A stretch of DNA of 5,313 bases from DATKWV01 sp035529405 (GTDB lineage: Bacteria; Planctomycetota; Phycisphaerae; Sedimentisphaerales; Anaerobacaceae), in contig DATKWV010000219.1 of the NCBI GenBank assembly GCA_035529405.1, positions 1 to 5,313 on the forward strand. The letters run 5' to 3'. How positions within the stretch are numbered: the first letter of the stretch is position 1; each line of letters starts with the position of its first letter. A model generated the notes under the pieces. That model saw nothing but the letters and a program-made list of their open reading frames with translations. It made no database searches and was not told the DNA's origin. A program made the position numbers and the translations under genes. Shown here in pieces: positions 1 through 4,735 of this stretch.

Positions 1-1
1 C

Positions 2-853
2 GATGTTGCGCCGGGCATACTCGAAAAAGGGATTCTGTTAAAGGCCCGTTTCGGGCTGGACCAGTATATTAACCTTCGCCCCGTCAAGCTCTACCCCGGT
101 GTGGCAACACCGCTTAAGGATAAAGGCCCCGAAGATATAGATTTTGTCGTGGTGCGCGAAAATACCGGCGATTTGTACACCGGCACCGGCGGCTTTACTA
201 TGAAAGGAACCCCCAACGAAGTGGCTGTGCAGTCTGCGGTCTATACCCGGTTTCAGGTTGACCGCTGCCTGAAATACGCCTTCGAGTACGCACGCAAATA
301 CGGCAAAAAAGCCCGCGGCAGGGGTGACAAAAACACGCTTGCACTGTGCGGAAAAACAAATGTGCTGACTTATGTTTACGACCTGTGGGAACGTGCCTTC
401 CACGAAATGGGCGCCTCGCAATATCCGGATATACACAGGGAATATTACCACGTTGACGCTACCTGTATGTGGATGGTAAAAAATCCCGAGTGGTTCGACG
501 TGATAGTAACCGGCAATATGTTCGGCGACATCATAACCGACCTCGGCGCGATAATTCAGGGCGGTATGGGTATAGCTGCAGGCGGCAACATCAATCCCGA
601 AGGCGTTAGTATGTTTGAGCCCATTGGCGGCAGTGCCCCCAAGTACACGGGCAAGGCAGTTATCAATCCCTTGGCTGCGATTTGTGCAGTGCAGATGATG
701 CTGGCTGAGTTGGGCCAGCAGAAAGCCGCACAGGCCGTTGAGAAAGCCGTAATGTTCGTAACGGCCGAGAAAGTAAAAAGCCTGCAGGCCGGAAAAATGG
801 GCTATTCCACCAGCCAGGTCGGCGACCTGGTCGTGACACGAGTGGCAGGTTAG
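2..853 (+). CDS. leuB: Isopropylmalate/isocitrate dehydrogenase family protein, probable 3-isopropylmalate dehydrogenase (5' partial)
   Basis: The reading frame is open from base 2, so the true start lies upstream. 283 residues are visible against about 350-360 in the family. This is a beta-decarboxylating dehydrogenase; LeuB oxidises 3-isopropylmalate in leucine synthesis. Family landmarks have the expected spacing (visible numbering): substrate arginines R16, R26 (NLRP) and R52 (VVVRENTG), Y59, K118 (GKTN), and metal-binding aspartates D152, D176 and D180 (FGDIITD). The C-terminal part carries GGNINPEG and EPIGGSAPKYTGK. The two Leu residues preceding R16 fit the isopropyl pocket of LeuB, but the glutamate of Thermus LeuB aligns with K9. 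The cofactor-site pair is Lys-Tyr (K214-Y215) where NAD enzymes have Asp, as in NADP-dependent isocitrate dehydrogenase. The GTG at 101 lies inside the conserved NLRPVKLYPG region and is not the start. Tartrate or homoisocitrate dehydrogenase are alternatives: the family is sure, the exact substrate is not. Confidence 0.9.
   Translation, partial: DVAPGILEKGILLKARFGLDQYINLRPVKLYPGVATPLKDKGPEDIDFVVVRENTGDLYTGTGGFTMKGTPNEVAVQSAVYTRFQVDRCLKYAFEYARKYGKKARGRGDKNTLALCGKTNVLTYVYDLWERAFHEMGASQYPDIHREYYHVDATCMWMVKNPEWFDVIVTGNMFGDIITDLGAIIQGGMGIAAGGNINPEGVSMFEPIGGSAPKYTGKAVINPLAAICAVQMMLAELGQQKAAQAVEKAVMFVTAEKVKSLQAGKMGYSTSQVGDLVVTRVAG
814..830 (+). other. 7-bp hairpin near the 3' end of the dehydrogenase gene
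   Basis: CCAGGTC (814-820) and GACCTGG (824-830) are perfect complements around a GGC loop, 20 nt before the stop codon. No T-run follows, so this is not a classical intrinsic terminator. It may simply reflect the codons for SQVGDLV. It is listed because two other genes in the window carry a similar hairpin near their ends. Confidence 0.35.
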
Positions 854-857
854 GCCA

Positions 858-910
858 AAATCCGAGTACCGAAATACGAAACAAATACGAATATCGAAAT
901 ACAAATGACC
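858..910 (+). repeat. Degenerate intergenic A-rich repeat, copy 1
   Basis: Directly after the dehydrogenase stop lies a run of related short units: AAATCCGAG, CCGAAATACGAAAC, AAATACGAATATCG, AAATACAAATGACC. The stretch has no coding character. Its reverse complement resembles the spacer at 3956-4049, with near-matching units in the same relative order, so the two appear to be inverted members of one intergenic repeat family. The edges are approximate. Confidence 0.45.
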
Positions 911-935
911 AAAAACAAGCTGCTGCCTTTTTCGC

Positions 936-957
936 AATGACATGTTGTGTCATTTTT
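936..957 (+). terminator. Weak hairpin plus T-run, possible terminator of the dehydrogenase gene
   Basis: AATGACA (936-942) pairs with TGTCATT (948-954) around a TGTTG loop, and the T-run covers 953-957. The stem is only 7 bp and A/T-rich, so it would be a poor intrinsic terminator. It is the only terminator-shaped element between the dehydrogenase and the GTPase gene. The T-rich stretch from 953 to 1004 makes chance hairpins easy. Confidence 0.3.
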
Positions 958-1010
958 GAATTTTAGTTTGTCATTTTGCGTTTTGATTTTTAATTTTTTA
1001 TTTTCCAACG

Positions 1011-1994
1011 ATGCCTGCGAATCTTACACCGGAATATTTCAAGGCTGAGCAGTGGTATCGCACAGCCGGTACAAACGAGGAAAAAATCCTCGCTGTCGAG
1101 CGTATGCTGGCTGTGATGCCCAAGCACAAGGGCACCGACCATCTCAAGGCCGACCTGCGCCGCAAACTAAGCAAGCTCAAGGATGCCGCCCAGCAGAAAA
1201 GCAAATCCTCCACGGTCGATGTCTTTCATATCCCGGGTACCGGTTCGGGCCAAATCGTGCTGCTGGGCACACCCAACTGCGGCAAAAGCAGTATTGTCGC
1301 AGCCCTGACCAATGCAAGGGTCAACGTCGCCGACTTTCCGTTTGCAACCGCTGCGCCGGCGCCGGGTATGATGCAGTTCGAGGACGTGCAAATCCAGCTT
1401 GTGGATATGCCGCCGATTACAGCCGACTACATCGCGCCGGGACAGGTGGGCACGTATCGGCACTGTGACCTTATTGCTGTCGTGGTCGACCTTTCCGGCG
1501 ACGTTAAGGACCAATTACGAGTATGTCTGGATTTCCTCGAAGCCAGAAACCTGCTCATCGACACGGAAAATGCCGCCGCGGACGACCGCGGTAATATTCT
1601 GGCTAAAAAAGCTATGTGCATCTGCACCAAATTCGATATCAGCAGACTAAGCACGCTTGAAAAACTGAAAAAGCTCTGCAAATACGAATTTGAATTTGTT
1701 CAAGTGTCCACCAAAACCGGTGCGGGAATGGATACCCTGGCCGAAACTTTTTTCAGGTTATTGCATATAATCCGCATCTACGCCAAGCCGCCCGGCAAAA
1801 AACCGGATATGGACGAGCCCTTTACCCTGCCTGCCGGCTCAACTGTTATGGACATGGCTACCGCAATTCATCGCCAGCTGGCAGAAAGACTAAAGTCAGC
1901 CAGAATCTGGGGAAAAGGCGTGCGCCCGGGCCAGAACGTCCAGAAAAACCACGTCCTCAACGACAAGGATATTATCGAACTGCACTTTGCTTAA
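1011..1994 (+). CDS. DRG-like GTPase with C-terminal TGS domain
   Basis: A cytoplasmic 327-residue protein of the OBG/DRG class of TRAFAC GTPases. These usually act in translation, ribosome or RNA-related processes; the bacterial role is not established. A basic helical N-terminus (about 20-65, with MPKHKGTDHLKADLRRKL) matches the DRG N-terminal helices. G1 is GTPNCGKS (86-93), the G2 Thr is in PFATAAPAPG (110-119), G3 is D132-M-P-P135, G4 is TKFD (206-209) and G5 is STKTG (233-237). A TGS domain follows (about 254-327, with RIYAKPPGKKPD and ARIWGKGV). G3 has Pro where DxxG has Gly. D160 to G4 is only about 47 residues, so the S5D2L insertion of eukaryotic and archaeal DRG seems absent, explaining the shorter length. 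The ATG at 1011 is the only start after the in-frame stop at 984-986. No Shine-Dalgarno sequence is visible in the T-rich leader. GH51 follows after 40 nt. Confidence 0.88.
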   Translation: MPANLTPEYFKAEQWYRTAGTNEEKILAVERMLAVMPKHKGTDHLKADLRRKLSKLKDAAQQKSKSSTVDVFHIPGTGSGQIVLLGTPNCGKSSIVAALTNARVNVADFPFATAAPAPGMMQFEDVQIQLVDMPPITADYIAPGQVGTYRHCDLIAVVVDLSGDVKDQLRVCLDFLEARNLLIDTENAAADDRGNILAKKAMCICTKFDISRLSTLEKLKKLCKYEFEFVQVSTKTGAGMDTLAETFFRLLHIIRIYAKPPGKKPDMDEPFTLPAGSTVMDMATAIHRQLAERLKSARIWGKGVRPGQNVQKNHVLNDKDIIELHFA

Positions 1995-2020
1995 ACTGAC
2001 ATTAACCGTAATCAAGAAAA

Positions 2021-2027
2021 AAAGGAG
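2021..2027 (+). promoter_or_regulatory. Ribosome binding site that sets the GH51 start
   Basis: AAAGGAG lies 7 nt before the ATG at 2035, a good Shine-Dalgarno match and spacing. It selects 2035 over the in-frame TTG at 1987, which overlaps the GTPase gene and would place a charged stretch ahead of the signal peptide. Confidence 0.8.
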
Positions 2028-2034
2028 ACCTGTA

Positions 2035-3939
2035 ATGCAGACAAATCGATTTAATCCCAAGGCTGTTTTTTTTGTGGTAATACTTGCAGGAATATTTCAG
2101 TCGGTGCCGGTATTTTCACAGCCCAAGGCGGCAGTTGAGAAAAATGTCGTAATAATCCAGGCCGACAGGACCGGTCAGCCCATTTCCAAATATATTTACG
2201 GCCAGTTCATCGAGCACCTCGGCCGCTGTATTTACCGTGGCGGCATCTGGGCCGAAATGCTCAACGACCGCAAGTTCTACCACCCGGTGGCAGCCGAGAA
2301 ATCACCCTGGAAAGTAGTCGGTCCTGATGACACCGTGGTAATGGACCGGCAAAACTGCTACGTGGGAGACCATACCCCACGGGTAACGGTATCCGGCGAA
2401 ACCGGCCGTGGAATCGTGCAGGAAGGCCTGGGCCTGCGCAAAGACAAAAAATACGATGGCCGGATAATTCTTGCCGGCAGCAAAAAAATCAAAATCCGCG
2501 TCAGCCTCGTATGGGGCGAAGGTCAGAACAACCGCCAGACCGTCACAATCACGTCTCTGGGCCGAAAATACAAAAAATTCCCGCTGAACTTTACCGCAGG
2601 CGCCGACACCGACGATGCACGTCTGGAAATAGTCGCAAGCGGCACCGGCAGCTTCCATATCGGAACTGTTTCACTGATGCCCGCCGACAATATCGAGGGT
2701 ATGCGGGCCGACGTATTGAAGCTTTTGAAAGAACTGGATTCGCCCATCTACCGCTGGCCCGGCGGCAACTTCGTCAGCGGCTACGATTGGCGCGACGGTA
2801 TCGGCATCGACCGGGACAAACGCCGCCCGCGAAAGAACCTCGCCTGGAACGACGACGAATCAAGCGATTTCGGTATCGAAGAGTTTATGACATTGTGCCG
2901 ACTTTTGGGCACCGAGCCTATGATGACCGTCAACAGCGGTTTCGGCGACGACTACTGTGCCGCACAGCAGGTCCAGTATTGTAACGGCGGGCCGCATACG
3001 CCGATGGGCCGGCTGCGAGCCGCCAACGGGCACGCCGAACCCTACAATATCAAATGGTGGTGCGTCGGCAATGAAATGTTCGGAAAATGGCAGTTAGGCT
3101 ATATGGACATTAAACACTACGTTATCAAGCACAACCTGTTTGCCGAGGCCATGCTCAAGGCAGACCCCACCATCAAACTAATCACTGTCGGCAGGATAGG
3201 CCCCTGGTCGGAAAAAATGCTCACCGACTGTGCCGAACAAACCGACGTTATCAGCGAACACTTCTATTGTAACCGTGACAAGGAATCCGTTGTCGAATAC
3301 GTCCAGCAAATTGCCGACCGCATCAGGGAAAGGACAGAAGCCCACCGCGATTACCGTAAAAGACTTGCGTCACTTAAAGGCAAAGACATCCCCGTCGCTA
3401 TCGACGAATGGAATTACTGGGGCGGCAAATGGCCTTACAATCTCAAGGACGCTATGGGTATAGCAAAAGGCCTGCACGAAATGTTTAGAAACAGCGACAT
3501 TGTCTTTATGGCCAACTATGCACAGACCGTAAACCTGTTGGGCGCAATCAAAACAAACAAAACAGACGCCCTTTTTGAGACCAACGGCCTGGTCCTGAAA
3601 ATGTACCGCCGGCACTTCGGTACCTTGCCCGCAGCCGTAACAAACAACAGCGAATTTCTCGATGTAGTCGCCGCCTGGACCGCCGACAGAAAGGCCCTGA
3701 CTATAGGCATAGTCAATCCATCCGACAGCCGGCAGATTTTGGATGTGGATTTGAAAGGCGCTGAATTTTCCGGCACAGCCGAACTTTGGCAGATTGCCGA
3801 CCCGGACCCGATGGCCGGGAATGTCCCCGGCAGGCCGCCCGTAGTGCAAATTGAAGAAAAATCACTTTCTGCTGTCGGCAATGAACTGACGGTACCGCCG
3901 TTCAGCATAAACATTTACGTGCTGACAACCACGAACTAA
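2035..3939 (+). CDS. Secreted GH51 alpha-L-arabinofuranosidase with CBM-like insert
   Basis: A 634-residue exported glycoside hydrolase family 51 enzyme, expected to release terminal alpha-L-arabinofuranosyl units from arabinan, arabinoxylan or arabinogalactan with retention of configuration. Residues 1-28 form a signal peptide (basic start, hydrophobic core VFFVVILAGIF, likely cut after VFS). The (beta/alpha)8 barrel begins with GQFIEHLGRCIY (56-67). Residues about 90-220 read as a beta-sandwich insert like the CBM4/9-type module of many GH51 proteins. The barrel resumes with YRWPGGNFVSGYDWRDGIG (239-257). The acid/base is E347 in WCVGNE, and the nucleophile is E458 in AIDEWNYW, 111 residues apart as expected. 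EHFY (408-411) is also typical. The C-terminal part (about 510-634) is the family's beta-sandwich domain. All catalytic residues are present. It is probably co-transcribed with the GTPase, whose stop is 40 nt upstream, but no functional link is evident. Exact substrate and final location (periplasm or outside) are not readable here. Confidence 0.94.
   Translation: MQTNRFNPKAVFFVVILAGIFQSVPVFSQPKAAVEKNVVIIQADRTGQPISKYIYGQFIEHLGRCIYRGGIWAEMLNDRKFYHPVAAEKSPWKVVGPDDTVVMDRQNCYVGDHTPRVTVSGETGRGIVQEGLGLRKDKKYDGRIILAGSKKIKIRVSLVWGEGQNNRQTVTITSLGRKYKKFPLNFTAGADTDDARLEIVASGTGSFHIGTVSLMPADNIEGMRADVLKLLKELDSPIYRWPGGNFVSGYDWRDGIGIDRDKRRPRKNLAWNDDESSDFGIEEFMTLCRLLGTEPMMTVNSGFGDDYCAAQQVQYCNGGPHTPMGRLRAANGHAEPYNIKWWCVGNEMFGKWQLGYMDIKHYVIKHNLFAEAMLKADPTIKLITVGRIGPWSEKMLTDCAEQTDVISEHFYCNRDKESVVEYVQQIADRIRERTEAHRDYRKRLASLKGKDIPVAIDEWNYWGGKWPYNLKDAMGIAKGLHEMFRNSDIVFMANYAQTVNLLGAIKTNKTDALFETNGLVLKMYRRHFGTLPAAVTNNSEFLDVVAAWTADRKALTIGIVNPSDSRQILDVDLKGAEFSGTAELWQIADPDPMAGNVPGRPPVVQIEEKSLSAVGNELTVPPFSINIYVLTTTN
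3886..3905 (+). other. Bulged hairpin near the 3' end of the GH51 gene
   Basis: CTGA (3886-3889) pairs with TCAG (3902-3905), and CGG (3890-3892) pairs with CCG (3898-3900), with T3901 bulged and a TACCG loop. This gives seven pairs ending 34 nt before the end of the stop codon. No T-run follows. It resembles the hairpins at the ends of the dehydrogenase and DUF6485 genes. Confidence 0.3.
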
Positions 3940-3955
3940 AATGTGTATTGAATTG

Positions 3956-4049
3956 AATGACGTTTTGAACATTTGAAATTTGAATTTTGACATTGTTTCC
4001 ACCGTAAGGTGTCCTGCGGAGGATTTCGGATTTAGTGCTTCGGATTTGA
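3956..4049 (-). repeat. Degenerate intergenic repeat, copy 2, inverted relative to copy 1
   Basis: On the minus strand this spacer reads AAATCCGAAGCAC, TAAATCCGAAAT, then after an interruption AAATTCAAATTTCAAATG and TTCAAAACG. These follow the order of the units at 858-910. A 9-bp direct repeat TTCGGATTT occurs at 4025-4033 and 4039-4047, and TTTGAATTTT (3979-3988) is also found at 955-964. The interruption is the hairpin pair at 4000-4023. The edges are approximate. Confidence 0.45.
4000..4023 (+). other. Two directly abutting 4-bp hairpins upstream of the Cys-rich gene
   Basis: CACC-GTAA-GGTG (4000-4011) is followed without a gap by TCCT-GCGG-AGGA (4012-4023). The first loop is GUAA in RNA, a stable GNRA tetraloop. 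The stems are short but could stack end to end. They sit 42 nt before the ATG at 4066 and interrupt repeat copy 2, so they may be a mobile-repeat core or a 5' leader element. No T-run follows, which argues against a terminator. Confidence 0.35.
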
Positions 4050-4055
4050 AAAACC

Positions 4056-4060
4056 GGAGG
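4056..4060 (+). promoter_or_regulatory. Ribosome binding site of the Cys-rich protein gene
   Basis: GGAGG lies 5 nt before the ATG at 4066. This strong Shine-Dalgarno sequence supports the short reading frame as a real, translated gene. Confidence 0.75.
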
Positions 4061-4065
4061 TTTTT

Positions 4066-4260
4066 ATGGAATGCAAAAAACAGCAGAATCTGAAGAATTG
4101 TAATTGTTCGTATCCCGGCTGCGGCAGAAAGGGTATGTGCTGCGAGTGTTTAAGCTATCATTTGTCAGCTAAGCAGCTTCCCGGCTGTTGTTTCCCCGAT
4201 GCCGTAGAGAAAACCTACGACCGCAGTTTTGAGGCCTTCGCAAAGGCCTGGGGATTGTAA
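4066..4260 (+). CDS. Small Cys-rich protein, DUF6485-like
   Basis: A 64-residue protein with nine cysteines (C3, C12, C14, C19, C25, C26, C28, C41, C42), no signal peptide and no membrane segment, so it is probably cytoplasmic. The pattern NLKNCNCSYPGCGRKGMCC-EC, then YHLSAKQLPGCCFPD and VEKTYDRSFEAF, matches my recollection of the DUF6485 family, whose function is unknown. The clustered CxC, CxxxxC, CCxC and CC arrangement suggests a bound metal, most likely zinc or an iron-sulfur cluster; that is inference. The start is secured by GGAGG 5 nt upstream. The gene stands alone between two spacers: 126 nt from GH51 and 475 nt from the beta-helix gene. A C-terminal amphipathic helix (about 45-62) seems likely. 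No functional tie to the neighbours can be seen. Confidence 0.82.
   Translation: MECKKQQNLKNCNCSYPGCGRKGMCCECLSYHLSAKQLPGCCFPDAVEKTYDRSFEAFAKAWGL
4232..4249 (+). other. 7-bp GC-rich hairpin at the 3' end of the Cys-rich gene
   Basis: AGGCCTT (4232-4238) and AAGGCCT (4243-4249) are perfect complements around a CGCA loop, 11 nt before the end of the coding sequence. A separate five-pair A/T stem (TAAAT 4258-4262, ATTTA 4269-4273) directly precedes TTTTT at 4274-4278. Together they could act in transcript termination or 3'-end protection, though neither alone is a canonical intrinsic terminator. Confidence 0.4.
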
Positions 4261-4400
4261 ATAGCTGCATTTATTTTTCGCTTACGAGTTTTGCAATTCA
4301 TTCGCGGGCGTGTTTGAGTGGGAATTTCTCAGGGTCGCGAATACCTTCTAAGTGTCTGTCAGTGAAAAAGTTAAGCAGTCAAAATATTTTTTTTAATTTA

Positions 4401-4428
4401 TTGACCACTTCAATACACTTGATACACT
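4401..4428 (+). promoter_or_regulatory. Possible sigma70-type promoter for the beta-helix gene
   Basis: TTGACC (4401-4406, five of six to consensus) and TACACT (4423-4428, four of six) are separated by 16 bp and follow an A/T-rich tract resembling an upstream element. The -10 is part of a direct repeat ATACACT (4413-4419 and 4422-4428), which could also be an activator half-site. The match is modest and could be chance. Confidence 0.3.
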
Positions 4429-4528
4429 ACCTAAAACCGGCAGAGTAAATACATGCATAAATTACAGCTTTTTTTGCCGGCAGTGCCATAACGTTGTCAC
4501 AGGCAGCGTAAAATTGGTTACAAGCTGT

Positions 4529-4543
4529 GCATAACAGTTATGC
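4529..4543. promoter_or_regulatory. 15-bp perfect palindrome, candidate operator
   Basis: GCATAAC-A-GTTATGC is a perfect 7+7 dyad around A4536. A related but degraded site, CATAAC-GTTGTC, lies at 4487-4498, about 44 bp upstream (roughly four helical turns). CATAGCAGTT at 4601-4610 repeats part of the motif with one change. A one-base loop makes an RNA hairpin unlikely without opening pairs, so a dimeric protein binding site is the more natural reading. No regulator gene is in the window. Confidence 0.4.
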
Positions 4544-4559
4544 TCATGACAAGAGGCCA

Positions 4560-4589
4560 TCGTAGCGGAGACGGAACTCCTAATTACGA
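4560..4589 (+). other. Two-part hairpin in the beta-helix gene leader
   Basis: TCGTA (4560-4564) pairs with TACGA (4585-4589). After an internal loop (GC opposite TAAT), GGAG (4567-4570) pairs with CTCC (4577-4580) around ACGGAA. The nested nine pairs suggest a folded RNA element. The purine-rich strand GGAG is sequestered in the stem. Confidence 0.35.
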
Positions 4590-4620
4590 ATATGTAAAGG
4601 CATAGCAGTTCAAAACTTCC

Positions 4621-4668
4621 CCGTGCCGCCGGAAAGGAGGGAAGCCAGACAGGCGGGACAAGTCACGG
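4621..4668 (+). ncRNA. Candidate structured leader RNA element
   Basis: CCGTG (4621-4625) pairs with CACGG (4664-4668), and the adjoining CCGCC (4626-4630) pairs with GGCGG (4652-4656). This leaves a 7-nt bulge (4657-4663) on one side and a purine-rich 21-nt loop (4631-4651) that includes GGAAAGGAGGG. Two alternative pairings compete: CTTCCC (4616-4621) with GGGAAG (4639-4644), and GCC (4644-4646) with GGC (4652-4654). A switchable fold is therefore conceivable. It lies 68 nt upstream of the ATG at 4736. No known riboswitch class could be matched by eye. Confidence 0.35.
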
Positions 4669-4725
4669 TTCACGACAGACACATCCGTATCATTTGAAAC
4701 TAAGATTTCTTTTATTGCAGAAAGT

Positions 4726-4730
4726 GGGGA
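4726..4730 (+). promoter_or_regulatory. Weak ribosome binding site of the beta-helix gene
   Basis: GGGGA lies 5 nt before the ATG at 4736. It is only a partial Shine-Dalgarno match, but it sits at the right distance and in front of a clear signal peptide. Confidence 0.5.
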
Positions 4731-4735
4731 ATACA

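Larger units (their letters stand above)
4261..4735. other. 475-nt spacer and probable long leader of the beta-helix gene
   Basis: No convincing gene is seen on either strand. From left to right it holds: a 26-codon minus-strand open stretch (4301-4378) that looks protein-like but has no ATG; an A/T tract (4381-4400); a possible promoter (4401-4428); the complementary hexamers CCGGCA (4437-4442) and TGCCGG (4475-4480); a palindrome at 4529-4543; a hairpin at 4560-4589; a small AGTT-CAA-AACT hairpin (4607-4617); and a larger stem at 4621-4668. If the promoter is real, the 5' untranslated region is about 300 nt, long enough for an RNA regulatory element. Confidence 0.5.

Noticed and set aside
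38..943. 301-codon open frame on the minus strand opposite the dehydrogenase
   Set aside because: It lies antisense to a gene with all family active-site residues, and its translation shows no recognisable domain. Long antisense frames are common opposite GC-rich coding DNA.
854..1010. Promoter for the GTPase gene in the T-rich spacer
   Set aside because: Several TTGA-like strings exist, but none is followed by a -10-like box at suitable spacing. Low complexity makes any match meaningless.
3370..3849. 159-codon minus-strand frame inside the GH51 gene
   Set aside because: It is a shadow of the conserved GH51 sequence, with no ribosome binding site or recognisable motif. The same holds for the minus-strand frames at 2302-2658 and 3516-3914.
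1987..3939. TTG at 1987 as the start of the GH51 gene (650 residues)
   Set aside because: The ATG at 2035 has AAAGGAG at 7 nt and gives a normal signal peptide. The TTG overlaps the GTPase gene by 8 nt and adds a basic stretch ahead of it.
3987..3992. Consensus TTGACA as a -35 box for the Cys-rich gene
   Set aside because: No TATAAT-like sequence lies 15-19 bp downstream; those positions fall in the GC-rich hairpin pair.
4595..4668. c-di-GMP-I (GEMM) or cobalamin riboswitch
   Set aside because: AAAGGCATAGC faintly resembles the GGCAAAC strand of GEMM, but the ACGCAAAGCC partner strand is absent. The cobalamin-box core sequence is also not present.
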